Below, piece after piece: positions 46,868 through 55,317 of a DNA stretch of 64,000 nucleotides. Position 1 is the stretch's first letter; the number at the start of each line of letters is the position of its first letter. This DNA comes from Stenotrophomonas oahuensis (GTDB lineage Bacteria; Pseudomonadota; Gammaproteobacteria; Xanthomonadales; Xanthomonadaceae). A model generated the notes under the pieces. It did no database searches and was not told the origin of the DNA. It worked only from the letters and a program-made list of their open reading frames with translations. The stretch spans positions 248,001 through 312,000 of the forward strand of contig NZ_CP115541.1 of NCBI RefSeq assembly GCF_031834595.1, in the 5' to 3' direction. Both the position numbers and the translations under genes were made by a program.

Positions 46868-47332
46868 ATGAAGGCCAGCCTGTTCCGCCACGGCATCAAC
46901 CTGTGGCCGCCATTCCTGTTTGCCGGCATCCATGTCACCCACGTCAGCGATGACTATCGCTACGTTCGCGTGGAACTGCGCATGCGGCCGTGGAACCGCA
47001 ACTACGTGGGCACGCATTTCGGCGGCAGCCTGTTCGCCATGACGGACCCGTTCTGGATGCTTACGGTCATGCAGAACCTGGGGCGGGACTACTACGTCTG
47101 GGACCGGGCGGGTGAGATTGAGTTCCTGAAGCCCGGGCGGGGTACGGTGGTGGCGGAGTTCCGGTTGGATGATGCGCTGCTGGACGGGCTGCGGGCGGAG
47201 ACGGCTGATGGGGAGAAGCACCTGCATTGGTTCAGCAATGATGTGGTGGATGCGCAGGGTGAGGTGGTGGCGCGGGTGCGCAAGCAGGTTTATCTGCGGT
47301 TGAAGCCAGAGGCACGGAAGTCCGCCACGTAG
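46868..47332 (+). CDS. DUF4442 hotdog-fold thioesterase-like protein
   Basis: Protein of 154 residues in the DUF4442/PaaI-like hotdog superfamily, whose members hydrolyse acyl-CoA thioesters. The opening INLWPPFLFAGIHVTHVSDD, the central YVGTHFGGSLFAMTDPFWML containing the hotdog helix, and the closing strand GEVVARVRKQVYLRL match the family. The usual catalytic Asp/Glu may be the Asp in AMTDPF. The substrate is unknown. Monocistronic and flanked by palindromic repeats. Confidence 0.82.
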   Translation: MKASLFRHGINLWPPFLFAGIHVTHVSDDYRYVRVELRMRPWNRNYVGTHFGGSLFAMTDPFWMLTVMQNLGRDYYVWDRAGEIEFLKPGRGTVVAEFRLDDALLDGLRAETADGEKHLHWFSNDVVDAQGEVVARVRKQVYLRLKPEARKSAT

Positions 47333-47396
47333 AGCCACGCCCTGCGTGGCTGCGGTTGGGTCCGGCACCGCGAAGCCACGCAGGGCGTGGCTTTAC
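47329..47396. repeat. SMAG-like palindrome pair
   Basis: Inverted units gtagagccacgccctgcgtgg and agccacgcagggcgtggcttta. Same architecture as the other SMAG elements but with a gccacgc stem, a second sequence subfamily. Confidence 0.8.
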
Positions 47397-47443
47397 GGGT
47401 GCGACAACAGCGCATCAGTCAACTAACGGCATACAATGCGCCG

Positions 47444-48121
47444 ATGTCGATCGAAGCCCCCCACTTGGTTCCGCGCCCCTCCCTGCAGCGTCTGTTCCTG
47501 ACCGGCCTGCTCACCCTGCTGCCAATCTGGCTGACCTGGGTGGTGGTCAAATTCGTGTTCGTGCTGCTGTCCGGCATCAGCAGCCCGCTGGTGGTGCCGT
47601 TCTCTGAACAGATTGCCGGCTCGTTCCCGCACTACCTCGGCTGGGTGAAGGTGGAATGGGTGCAGAACGTGATCGGGCTGGGGGCAACCCTGCTGGTCAT
47701 CCTGAGCGTGGGTGTTCTCAGCCGCCGGGTGATCGGGCAGCGCCTGCTGCGCTGGTTCGGCGCGGTGATAAAGCGCATTCCGCTGGCCAGCATCATCTAT
47801 GAAAGCGCCAAGAAGCTGCTGGACATGCTGCAGACCGAGCCGGGCACCACCCAGCGCGTGGTGCTGATCGACTTCCCGCACCGGGACATGAAGTCGGTCG
47901 GCCTGGTCACCCGGGTGATCAAGGAACAGGGCAGCGGCCGCGAGCTGGCGGCGGTGTACGTTCCGACCACCCCCAACCCGACCTCGGGTTACCTGGAAAT
48001 CGTGCCGGTGGAGCTGCTGACCCCCACCGACTGGACCGTGGACCAGGCCATGAGCTTCATCATTTCCGGCGGGGCGGTGGCCCCGGAGAGCGTGCCGTTT
48101 ACCCGGGCCGGGGATCGCTGA
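47444..48121 (+). CDS. DUF502 family membrane protein
   Basis: Inner-membrane protein of 225 residues. It has two helices (FLTGLLTLLPIWLTWVVVKF and VIGLGATLLVILSVGVLSRR) and a soluble C-terminal part with SIIYESAKKLLDMLQT, VVLIDFPHRDMKSVGLVTR, VYVPTTPNPTSGYLEIV and the end block MSFIISGGAVAP. These are the conserved blocks of DUF502. No function is known. The ATG at 47444 follows a palindrome-rich gap. Confidence 0.87.
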   Translation: MSIEAPHLVPRPSLQRLFLTGLLTLLPIWLTWVVVKFVFVLLSGISSPLVVPFSEQIAGSFPHYLGWVKVEWVQNVIGLGATLLVILSVGVLSRRVIGQRLLRWFGAVIKRIPLASIIYESAKKLLDMLQTEPGTTQRVVLIDFPHRDMKSVGLVTRVIKEQGSGRELAAVYVPTTPNPTSGYLEIVPVELLTPTDWTVDQAMSFIISGGAVAPESVPFTRAGDR

Positions 48122-48126
48122 AGGCT

Positions 48127-48153
48127 GACCGCACGACCAACGGTCGTGCGCTA
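48127..48153. repeat. Palindrome after DUF502 gene
   Basis: gcacgaccaacggtcgtgc stem (48131-48149) ending gctac on the plus strand; analogous to the element at 31701. Confidence 0.55.
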
Positions 48154-48231
48154 CCGGCTGAACGGCGGGTGGCTCCGCACGGTCGAATCAGGCAAGCTCC
48201 CGGATCTGTATAGGATTTACGGAAGTGCTCC

Positions 48232-50130
48232 ATGCCCCACCCCGCCCGCGCTCTGGCGCTCGCCATCGCTGCCGCGCTGATCTTCAGCGCCGCGCCGCCG
48301 GCTGAAGCCGCCAAGAAGAAGGCCAACCGCCCGGCCGCCGCGCAGACGCGTCCGGCCGCCAAACCCAAGGCCAAACCCCGTGCACGCCCGGCCGCGCCGG
48401 CACGCAAGCCGCTGGTGCGCCAGCTGAGCACCGCCGACCAGCTGAACCGGGTCTACGACGAATACTGGGATGCCTCGATGCGGCTGAACCCGCTGCAGGC
48501 CACCTTCCAGGGTGACGGCAGCCACAACGATCAGCTGCCAAATATCCTCTCGGCCGCCTGGCGCCAGCAGTCGCACGACTTCACCACCGAATGGCTGGGC
48601 AAGGTCGAGAAGATCGGTCCGGCAGGCCTGACCGGCCAGGACCTGCTGAGCTACCAGATCTTCGTGCGCGACGCGCAGATGTCGCTGGCGGCCGAAAAGT
48701 ACCCGTCGTGGCAGATGCCGATCAGCCAGTACTACAACCTTGGCAGCATCATGGCCATCCTGGGCTCGGGCTCGGGGGCGCAACCTTTCAATACCGCCGC
48801 CGACTACGACGCCTGGTCGCGCCGCTCGCTGGGCATTCCGCCACTGTTCGACCAGGCCATCGCCAACATGCGCGAAGGCATGAAGGCCGGCGTGGTGCAG
48901 CCGCGCGACCTGATGGAAAAGGTGCTGCCGCAGCTGGATGCGGTGATCAAGCCGACCGCGGAGGAAAGCATCTTCTGGGCCCCGGTACGGAACATGCCCG
49001 ACGACCTCCCCGAAGCCGACAAGGCCCGCATCACCGCCGAATACAAGCGCATGATCGAACTGCGCATCATGCCGGCCTACCGCGCGCTGCGTGGTTTCAT
49101 CGCCACCGAGTATCTGCCGGCAACCCGCACCAGCGATGGACTGTCAGCGCTGCCCAACGGCCAGGCCTGGTATGCGCAGGCCATTTTGCAGACCACTGCG
49201 AGCTCCCTCACGCCGCAGCAGATCCACGAACAGGGCGAGCAGCGCGTGGCCGCCCTGCAGGACCAGATCAGCAAAGTGCTGAAAGACAACCGCATCCGCG
49301 GTTCGCAGCAGAAAGTGCTGCGCAACATGCGCAGCGACCGCGACTTCCAGTTCGCCACCCCGCAGGCGCTGCTGGGCCGCTATACCCAGCTGCAGCAGCA
49401 GGTGGCGGCACGCCTGCCGACGCAGCTGGACACGCTGCCCAAGGCCAAGCTGGATATCCGCGCAGTGGAGCCGGACCGTATCGGCAGCGCCGCTGCAGTG
49501 AGTTACCAGCCGCCGCTACCCGATGGCATGCGCCCCGGCACGCTGTATATCAACACCGGCGGCCTGCCGAGCCGACGCAGCTGGGCAGCGCCGATGCAGT
49601 ATCTGCATGAAGCGGTGCCGGGCCATCATGTGCAGCTGGGGCTGCAGCAGGAACTGGACAAACTGCCGCGCTTCCGTCGCCTGGGTGGTGATGTGGCGTT
49701 CGTGGAAGGCTGGGGGCTGTATGCGGAATCGCTGGGGGATGCGCTGGGTGTGTACGACGACCCGTACGCCAAGGTGGCGTACCTGCAGGCCGCGTTGACC
49801 CGCAGTGCGCGCATGGTGGCGGAGACCGGCGTGCATGCGCAGGGCTGGAGCAAGAAGCAAGCCGTGGACTATCTGGTGAAGACTGCGGACCTGCCGGCGG
49901 AAGATGCCGCGGCCGAGGTGGAGCGGTTCATGGCGCTGCCTGGGCAGACCCTGGCTAATGGGCTGGGTGAGCTGAAGATGCTGGAGCTGCGGGATGCTGT
50001 GCAGAGTGCGCAGGGGGCGGGATTTGATCCTCGGCGGTTCCACGCGGAAGTGCTGCGCGATGGGTCGATGCCGCTGGATATTCTGGATGCGAAGATCAAG
50101 CGGTGGATGGCGGTGCCGGCCACGCCGTAA
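48232..50130 (+). CDS. DUF885 family protein, putative metallopeptidase
   Basis: Exported protein of 632 residues. A signal peptide (ARALALAIAAALIFSAAPPAEA) is followed by an unusual Lys/Pro/Ala-rich linker (KKKANRPAAAQTRPAAKPKA and on, about residues 23-60). The DUF885 domain begins QLSTADQLNRVYDEYWD. The metal-site-like HEAVPGHHVQLGLQQEL and the downstream VEGWGLYAESLG (Glu) match zinc peptidases of this family. The basic linker may bind cell wall or membrane. Substrates are unknown, probably peptides. Last core gene before the secretion island. Confidence 0.88.
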   Translation: MPHPARALALAIAAALIFSAAPPAEAAKKKANRPAAAQTRPAAKPKAKPRARPAAPARKPLVRQLSTADQLNRVYDEYWDASMRLNPLQATFQGDGSHNDQLPNILSAAWRQQSHDFTTEWLGKVEKIGPAGLTGQDLLSYQIFVRDAQMSLAAEKYPSWQMPISQYYNLGSIMAILGSGSGAQPFNTAADYDAWSRRSLGIPPLFDQAIANMREGMKAGVVQPRDLMEKVLPQLDAVIKPTAEESIFWAPVRNMPDDLPEADKARITAEYKRMIELRIMPAYRALRGFIATEYLPATRTSDGLSALPNGQAWYAQAILQTTASSLTPQQIHEQGEQRVAALQDQISKVLKDNRIRGSQQKVLRNMRSDRDFQFATPQALLGRYTQLQQQVAARLPTQLDTLPKAKLDIRAVEPDRIGSAAAVSYQPPLPDGMRPGTLYINTGGLPSRRSWAAPMQYLHEAVPGHHVQLGLQQELDKLPRFRRLGGDVAFVEGWGLYAESLGDALGVYDDPYAKVAYLQAALTRSARMVAETGVHAQGWSKKQAVDYLVKTADLPAEDAAAEVERFMALPGQTLANGLGELKMLELRDAVQSAQGAGFDPRRFHAEVLRDGSMPLDILDAKIKRWMAVPATP

Positions 50131-50134
50131 TGCC

Positions 50135-50256
50135 GTAGAGCCGGGTTTGCCCGGCTGCGGTCGGAATCCGATGAAAAGCAGCCGGGCAAGCCCGGCTCTA
50201 CGAAGCGGATATTGGCGGAACCCGATGAAAGGAAGCCGGGCAGAGCCCGGCGTTAC
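50135..50256. repeat. SMAG-like palindrome cluster at island boundary
   Basis: Inverted pair (gtagagccgggtttgcccgg and gccgggcaagcccggctctac, 50135-50201) plus a third unit gaagccgggcagagcccggc (50232-50256). It separates the DUF885 gene from the type III secretion genes. Confidence 0.85.
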
Positions 50257-50295
50257 GAAAGCGGACGCGTGCGATGTCCGATTACGCGCACACGG

Positions 50296-50601
50296 TCAGG
50301 CGTACGGATCCGGCTTCACGCCCAGCTTCTCGTCCGGGTCGCCCAACAGCATGGCCTGCATGAAGTCGTTTGCGAACCAGCGCCGGCACATGTCGCCGAT
50401 GATTTCCTCAATCGGAATCGGGTCCGGCTTGACCGTCGGGTACTCCTCGATCGGTTGGATCTCCGGCACCAAGTCACCGAAGTCCGGCCGCCGCCCCTCT
50501 TCCCCCATCGCCGCACGCATGCGCTGAGCCAGCGAGGTCGGGTCGGCGTAGGTGGTTTCAGGAATTGCAGACGGCATCATGCCGCCCAGTTTGTCCAGCA
50601 T
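50296..50601 (-). CDS. Small unknown protein in the OrgC position of the T3SS operon
   Basis: Protein of 101 residues with no signal peptide or membrane segment. It is acidic and Pro-rich (DLVPEIQPIEEYPTVKPDPI) with one helical patch (IEEIIGDMCRRWFANDFMQA). Its ATG overlaps the sctL stop (TAATG), so it is translated as part of the sctD-F-I-J-K-L unit. In Salmonella SPI-1 this place is held by OrgC, an early secreted factor that promotes needle assembly, but sequence similarity to OrgC is not evident. It could be a substrate or a small cytosolic partner of SctL. Confidence 0.75.
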   Translation of the reverse strand: MLDKLGGMMPSAIPETTYADPTSLAQRMRAAMGEEGRRPDFGDLVPEIQPIEEYPTVKPDPIPIEEIIGDMCRRWFANDFMQAMLLGDPDEKLGVKPDPYA

Positions 50602-51293
50602 TACGTGGGTACTCCAGTCGTTACATTAGGGAAGGGCAAAGGTTTCAATCGGGCATTCAATGCGGCCAGATACGCCGCCGCACGCTCACGCGCACCGGCC
50701 TCCAGCGCTTCGGCATCGACACTGGCTTCCACCGCACGGCTCATCGACCCGGCGGCATCCAGTTCGTAGACCAGCGGGCCGATGCTCAGCACCGGCAATT
50801 CGCCCTGCCCGGCCAGCACCTGCAAGGGCAATGCGGGCACGCGCTGGGACAGTTCGTCCTGCAATGCATTGCGCAGTACGTCCATCTGCACCGGCACGTG
50901 CAATTGCAGTGCGGTCTCGCCACCGGCCAGGGCCTGCTCACAGCGCTGCACTACCAGTTGCGCATCGATCGACTCGGCCGCCAGGCTGGCGGTGATCACC
51001 GCCCGCACCTGCCCCAGCACGTGCTCACGCAGCGTCTGCGCGTCGGCCAAGGTGGCCTGCAGCAGCGGCACCACCTGGGTCAGTGCGTCGGCGTAGCCTT
51101 TGTGGAAGCCGTCGCGATGGGCTTGGGTTGTAGCCTCGGCCACCTGCGCGGGAACACCATCGAGCGTCTGCGCGGCACGGCGACGCGCCACCGCCAGCAA
51201 CTGGTCGGCGCGCGCGGCCTGCTCCAGCGCACTAGGTGCAATCACGCCGCCCACGGCAAAGTTCAAGGCCTGCTCAGGAAAGCTTTTCAACAT
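50601..51293 (-). CDS. sctL: Type III secretion stator protein SctL (OrgB/YscL/FliH-like)
   Basis: Cytosolic 230-residue regulator of the SctN ATPase, part of the sorting platform spokes. The protein has a helical N-terminal half (ALEQAARADQLLAVARRRAA), HRDGFHKGYADAL, and a C-terminal FliH/V-ATPase-E-like domain (RAVITASLAAESIDAQLVVQ to VLSIGPLVYELDAAG). Sequence is weakly conserved, so the call leans on size, helical pattern and position right after sctK. It overlaps sctK by 20 bp and the downstream small gene by 1 bp. Confidence 0.8.
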   Translation of the reverse strand: MLKSFPEQALNFAVGGVIAPSALEQAARADQLLAVARRRAAQTLDGVPAQVAEATTQAHRDGFHKGYADALTQVVPLLQATLADAQTLREHVLGQVRAVITASLAAESIDAQLVVQRCEQALAGGETALQLHVPVQMDVLRNALQDELSQRVPALPLQVLAGQGELPVLSIGPLVYELDAAGSMSRAVEASVDAEALEAGARERAAAYLAALNARLKPLPFPNVTTGVPT

Positions 51294-51822
51294 AGCTCAT
51301 CGCACTCCAGAAAAGATCCACGTCGGGCACCACATCGCGCTGTGGCGTGTCACCACTTGGGGTGTACAGCGGCAAGGCCAGCCGAGGGGCCAGCCAGCCC
51401 GGCAACAGCGGCGACAGCGCACGCACTTCGGCCGCGCCCCAGCGCAGCAATGCGTCGGGGTCGTCTTCCAGCAGCCGTGCCGGTCGTTCCGTCGTGTCGT
51501 AGCGCGAATAGCCCGAACGCATGAATGCCTGCACGTGCAGCGGCAACGCGGCACCACCGCGCTGCATGGACGCCCAGTCGCGCAGCCGCGCAGCGCCAAT
51601 CAACACGGCGACCTCCGGCACGCGGTCCCAGACGGCGATCATGCGGCGCGCCAGGGGCGTGTTCGCCGAGGCACGTGCCGACGGCATCGGTAGATGGCGG
51701 TCACGGATCAGCGTGGCATTCAGCCAACGCTGCTGTGCCGGGGTTGCTGTGGCGTACACGCTGCGCCAAGGCCGGTAGTAGCTGGCCGGGGCGTAGACCA
51801 GTCGCAGCAGATCAGGCCCCAC
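51274..51822 (-). CDS. sctK: Type III secretion sorting-platform protein SctK (OrgA-like)
   Basis: Cytosolic adaptor of 182 residues linking the SctD ring to SctQ/SctL. Landmarks: LRLVYAPASYYRPWRSVYA near the N-terminus, RHLPMPSARASANTPLARRM, and GGAALPLHVQAFMRSGYSRY. This pattern, with an aromatic N-terminus and a middle helical zone, fits the OrgA/MxiK branch. Placement between sctJ and sctL is diagnostic. It overlaps sctJ by 11 bp and sctL by 20 bp, typical of a tightly coupled operon. Confidence 0.8.
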   Translation of the reverse strand: MGPDLLRLVYAPASYYRPWRSVYATATPAQQRWLNATLIRDRHLPMPSARASANTPLARRMIAVWDRVPEVAVLIGAARLRDWASMQRGGAALPLHVQAFMRSGYSRYDTTERPARLLEDDPDALLRWGAAEVRALSPLLPGWLAPRLALPLYTPSGDTPQRDVVPDVDLFWSAMSYVEKLS

Positions 51823-52636
51823 GCCAGCGACTCCTCACCGGGGCCGGGGCACGCTGACGAAGGCGCTGCCACAGCTTGCGCACGCGGCCGGCTACCGCAG
51901 GCACGGTACGTACCAGCACCCAGCCGCCCAACACCACAGCCACGCCCAGGACCGCGAACAGGCCAAGCACCAGACCCGACATGCCGCGTTCGGCGGCGGC
52001 GGTCACCGCCAGGGTGCGCGGGCCTTCCACCTCGGTCAGGATGACCGAGACATTGTCGTAATCGATGCCATCAAAGGTGTTGCGCAGGAAACGCTTGATT
52101 GACTGCATCAGCACCTCTTCGTCCACGCCCGGTGCATGCGCAACGACGGCAGCCACATGCATGCGACGCTTGTCGGTACGTCGGTTCTCACCGCCGATGC
52201 TGGCGTCGTAGTTCAGGTGCACTCGGGTGGACTGCACCCCGTCGATGAGCTGCAGCGACTCTTCCAGCCGCTGTTCAACGGCGGAGATCAGCCGGGCGCG
52301 CTCGCCCAGCGGCGTGCTGACCAGCGAATCGGCGGGGAACGAGGTTGCCACCTGGCTGCGTGGAGCCGACGGCAGGTCGTTGCGCTGCATCAGCTCAATG
52401 GATTCGGGCAGGTCGCGCGCGGCCACCTGCACCTGAAAGCCGCCCTTGCCGACATTCATCTTCTCCGCGCTGATGTTATGGCGCAGCAGCACGGCAATCA
52501 CTTCATTGGCCTGGCGCTCGTCCAGACCTTCCAACAGGGGCTTGCGGGCACAGCCGGTCAATACCAGCACGGCCAACACTGCCAACAGCACCCACCGCGC
52601 CCTGCGGAAAGTGCCGGCAAACAACGGCGTGTTCAT
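51812..52636 (-). CDS. sctJ: Type III secretion inner-ring lipoprotein SctJ (PrgK-like)
   Basis: Inner-membrane ring lipoprotein of 274 residues. The N-terminus has a lipobox (VLVLTGCARKPLLEGLDERQ, Cys near 29). The YscJ/FliF periplasmic domains follow with ANEVIAVLLRHNISAEKMNV, SLVSTPLGERARLISAVEQR, LEESLQLIDGVQSTRVHLNY, and VVAHAPGVDEEVLMQSIKRF. A membrane helix (VLGLFAVLGVAVVLGGWVLV) and a short basic cytosolic tail end it, as in PrgK. The ATG overlaps the sctI stop as ATGA. Confidence 0.93.
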   Translation of the reverse strand: MNTPLFAGTFRRARWVLLAVLAVLVLTGCARKPLLEGLDERQANEVIAVLLRHNISAEKMNVGKGGFQVQVAARDLPESIELMQRNDLPSAPRSQVATSFPADSLVSTPLGERARLISAVEQRLEESLQLIDGVQSTRVHLNYDASIGGENRRTDKRRMHVAAVVAHAPGVDEEVLMQSIKRFLRNTFDGIDYDNVSVILTEVEGPRTLAVTAAAERGMSGLVLGLFAVLGVAVVLGGWVLVRTVPAVAGRVRKLWQRLRQRAPAPVRSRWRGA

Positions 52637-52923
52637 GACTTGAGCAGCGTCTCGAAGGTCTTGTTCATGTGGTTGGCCAGGCCAGCGGCCACGGTCATGC
52701 GCTTGGTGTAGTCGGCCAGGGCGGTCTGCAGCGCGAACAGGTGCGCCGGGTTGCTGGCGGTGTACGGGTCGTTGCTGGCGGCCTGGATCATGGCCAGCTC
52801 TTCACCGGAGGTGACGTAGCTGTTGGCCAGGGCGTGGGTCATGCGGTCGGAAAGCGACACGGCGGCACCGTCTGCGCCCTCGGTCGCGTCGATCGCGGTA
52901 GCAATCTGGGTAACTTGCAGCAT
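52633..52923 (-). CDS. sctI: Type III secretion inner-rod protein SctI (PrgJ/MxiI-like)
   Basis: Small secreted inner-rod subunit of 96 residues. The conserved C-terminal helix reads NPAHLFALQTALADYTKRMT then GLANHMNKTFETLLKS, matching PrgJ/MxiI with their terminal LLKS. The middle QAASNDPYTASNPAHLF is also typical. The start at 52923 is supported by CAGGAG 8 nt upstream; a longer frame to 53181 runs into sctF and has no support. Located between sctF and sctJ. Confidence 0.92.
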   Translation of the reverse strand: MLQVTQIATAIDATEGADGAAVSLSDRMTHALANSYVTSGEELAMIQAASNDPYTASNPAHLFALQTALADYTKRMTVAAGLANHMNKTFETLLKS

Positions 52924-52996
52924 GGTGGGGACTCCTGCGGGTTTTGGCGCGTGGAAGCGACAGGCCGGGGCGCAAGGCACCGGCCTGCCGGGTGCA

Positions 52997-53314
52997 TCAG
53001 CCCAGGTTTCGGGCGTTCTGCTTCTGCATGTCGGCCAGACTCTTGGCCGAGTTCGACTGCAGCGAGCGGAAGGTGGTGTACTCCGACAGCTTGGTCTGGT
53101 AGTTCGCCAGCAGCTGCGGGTTGGTCGGGTCACCGTCCTCGCCGGTCTCCTTGTCGCCGGAGATCGCCTTGAAGGCCGCATCCAACTCTTTCTTAAGTTG
53201 TTTCACACCATCATCAAAATTCTGGCTGTGCTCGCTCAGCCAGCCCTTCCAGCGATTCGGATCTTCAGGAATCTCGGGTTCATTAAACCCAGGCTTTGTA
53301 GTCGGTACAGTCAT
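52997..53314 (-). CDS. sctF: Type III secretion needle subunit SctF (PrgI/MxiH-like)
   Basis: Needle filament protein of 105 residues. The first helix is WLSEHSQNFDDGVKQLKKEL and the second, at the C-terminus, is NPQLLANYQTKLSEYTTFRS followed by QSNSAKSLADMQKQNARNL, the normal hairpin with NP turn. An unusual acidic stretch (ISGDKETGEDGDPT) precedes the turn, and with a longer N-terminus makes it larger than the roughly 80-residue PrgI. The start has GGAGA upstream. The surrounding gene order confirms it. Confidence 0.93.
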   Translation of the reverse strand: MTVPTTKPGFNEPEIPEDPNRWKGWLSEHSQNFDDGVKQLKKELDAAFKAISGDKETGEDGDPTNPQLLANYQTKLSEYTTFRSLQSNSAKSLADMQKQNARNLG

Positions 53315-53339
53315 TTCATATCTCCAAAGAGTCGTTAGG

Positions 53340-54521
53340 TCATCTGCTGCCTGCGGTCGAAAACTCCCAACGACCCTCACCAACGGAGAGCAGCTGATCG
53401 TCGGAGTACTGATAGGAGCGACCCTTGAGCAGGTCGTCCCACAAACGGATATTGATATGCACGCGGCGTGCGCCCCATTCCTGTACGTACTCGTCGCGGT
53501 AACGCGCCATGCTGTGCAGGGCTGCGTCGTCCAGGAAGCTGTCATTGGTGATGCTGGTGCGCGCTCCTTGGGTACCCAAGCGGGTACTGATGCCGCGTGC
53601 ACGCAGGCCGTTACGGGCCAGATTGATCAGCTGCACATCGGTGACGGTGCGCACATCAATGCGTTTCGCGTAAGGCAGGTGCGGAGCGAGCATGGCCGCC
53701 ACGCGCTTGCGCCGTTCAGCGTCTTCCGGCCCAATCGAGGTGATGACCACCTCCGGCACTTCCGGCGTGCGCAGGCGGATCACCGCGTACTCCACACCAG
53801 CGCTGTCGAGGAAGGTGCCGATGCGGGCGATTTCCAGATGCCGCACGTGGTAGATGTCGTGGTGGCGGCCGGCACGCTCGCTGGCGCGCTGGCCCCAGGA
53901 CATCGCTTCGGCGGTGTCGCCAAAGGCATGGATGCGGCCGTGCTTGTCCGGCACCACGTTGTAGTCGTAGGGCGAATGCGCCAGCACGCGTTCCAGATTG
54001 CGCACCTGGGTGGCCGGCCGCTGGCGGTCATACAGCCACCATGCCGTGGCGCTCAACAAGGCCGCCAGCAGCACCAGCATGGCCCACATCGCCGGCGGGG
54101 TGCGGTTGACCATCGCAACTGGCACCGCGTCGTCGAAGGCGTCGTACGGCGATGGCACCGGAAGACGATGGTTCAGTACCGCCTCGGACCACACTTCATG
54201 CTCGGCCCGGACCGCCATGGCCAGACCGGCCACATGAACGACCTCGTTGATCGGCAGCTCCTGCGCCATCCAGCAGATGTTGTCGCCTTCACGCACTTCC
54301 AGGCTGAGCCCGAGGTCGCCGCAGCGGATGCGGAACGAGGCCGGCAGGTGATCGCCGGGGATGTAGAAGATGTTGTCGGCATTGGCCAACGTGGGGGCCA
54401 GCTTGCTCTCGTGATACGTACGCGCCGAGCCGACGTGGAAAACGGTATCGCCCGGCAGCAGCGTGAATTCAACGCCGTCGAGCTGACCAGAGAGCAGTTT
54501 CAACTTGTGAACACGAGGCAT
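53340..54521 (-). CDS. sctD: Type III secretion inner-ring protein SctD (PrgH/MxiG-like)
   Basis: Inner-membrane ring protein of 393 residues. N-terminal FHA-like cytosolic domain: LSGQLDGVEFTLLPGDTVFH and SFRIRCGDLGLSLEV. A single membrane helix lies near residues 155-175 (WAMLVLLAALLSATAWWLYD), then a periplasmic domain of ring-building motifs (VRNLERVLAHSPYDYNVVPD, NGLRARGISTRLGTQGART). Length and layout match PrgH. First gene of the sctD-F-I-J-K-L unit, with a candidate promoter 100-130 bp upstream at 54623-54651. Confidence 0.9.
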   Translation of the reverse strand: MPRVHKLKLLSGQLDGVEFTLLPGDTVFHVGSARTYHESKLAPTLANADNIFYIPGDHLPASFRIRCGDLGLSLEVREGDNICWMAQELPINEVVHVAGLAMAVRAEHEVWSEAVLNHRLPVPSPYDAFDDAVPVAMVNRTPPAMWAMLVLLAALLSATAWWLYDRQRPATQVRNLERVLAHSPYDYNVVPDKHGRIHAFGDTAEAMSWGQRASERAGRHHDIYHVRHLEIARIGTFLDSAGVEYAVIRLRTPEVPEVVITSIGPEDAERRKRVAAMLAPHLPYAKRIDVRTVTDVQLINLARNGLRARGISTRLGTQGARTSITNDSFLDDAALHSMARYRDEYVQEWGARRVHINIRLWDDLLKGRSYQYSDDQLLSVGEGRWEFSTAGSR

Positions 54522-54622
54522 GCGAAATCCGGAGTCAGGGTCAAGGGAGGAGCCAATGCAGCGCATCGGCTGCCACGGCGCGCAGACTGACAGCTGCGCG
54601 CGGGGCAACGTACAAAAAAAGT

Positions 54623-54651
54623 TTCAAAGTGATTTCGAACCACGATGTCAA
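54623..54651 (-). promoter_or_regulatory. Candidate sigma70 promoter of the sctD operon
   Basis: Minus-strand TTGACA (54646-54651), 17-bp spacer, then TTTGAA (54623-54628) in an A/T-rich patch before a run of seven T. The -35 is perfect, the -10 weak, so an activator is likely needed. It lies in the 178-bp gap between the transglycosylase gene and sctD. Confidence 0.5.
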
Positions 54652-54699
54652 CTGCATCGTGTGCCGTGCTGCACCGTCCTGGTGCAGGCGCGCGCCGCG

Positions 54700-55317
54700 T
54701 CAGCTGCGGCGCGCGTTGTACAGCGCGGTGACCTTGGCCACGTACTGGCGGGTTTCCGCATAGGGCGGAATCCGGTTGCCATGGCGCTGCACTGCGCCCT
54801 CGCCGGCGTTGTAGGCGGCGAGCATGAGTTCCAGATTGCCGTTGAAGCGTTTGTTCAGCCAGACCAGGTAGGCGGTGCCAGCGCGCAGGTTCTGCAGGGG
54901 ATCCAGCAGATTGCTGGCCCCGAAGCGTCTACCGGTGGCGGGAATGACCTGCATCAGGCCGAGTGCGCCCGCATGGGAGCGGGCCTGGGGGTTATAGGCC
55001 GATTCGACGGTGACGATGGCATGCAGCAGATGGGCGTCCACCGCATGCTCGGCGGCGACCCGGTCGATCAGAGAAGCCCAGCGCGCAGACGCTGCGGGGC
55101 GTGCGCGAGGGAGCGCCGGTTCAGGCACGGGCAATTTCCCACCCGCAGACGACCGCACCGCCACAGGGCGGTGCGGGTCGAATGCGGTGGCACCCGCTAC
55201 GGGTGTCTGCGACACCTGCAGTTCGCCGTCGGGCCCCAAGGCTGCATACACACGGGCCTGGGCCGGGGCCGCGGCGGCTAATGCCACCACGGCCCCCCAA
55301 CACCAGTGACACTTCAC
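54700..55317 (-). CDS. Lytic transglycosylase of the T3SS (IagB/IpgF-like)
   Basis: Exported SLT-type muramidase of 205 residues that opens peptidoglycan for the secretion needle. Signal peptide GAVVALAAAAPAQA. A DUF4124-like N-terminal segment (VYAALGPDGELQVSQTP) is followed by the SLT domain: the catalytic Glu is in HAIVTVESAYNPQARS, with GALGLMQVIPATGRRFG, NLRAGTAYLVWLNKRF and LMLAAYNAGEGAV. The N-terminal segment is an addition over plain IagB. The ATG overlaps the acyl-carrier-protein stop as ATGA, so it belongs to the effector/translocator transcript. Confidence 0.9.
   Translation of the reverse strand: MKCHWCWGAVVALAAAAPAQARVYAALGPDGELQVSQTPVAGATAFDPHRPVAVRSSAGGKLPVPEPALPRARPAASARWASLIDRVAAEHAVDAHLLHAIVTVESAYNPQARSHAGALGLMQVIPATGRRFGASNLLDPLQNLRAGTAYLVWLNKRFNGNLELMLAAYNAGEGAVQRHGNRIPPYAETRQYVAKVTALYNARRS

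Noticed and set aside
54540..54700. Small gene between the transglycosylase and sctD genes
   Set aside because: No start with ribosome site or coherent frame; the region looks like a promoter with a T-rich patch.
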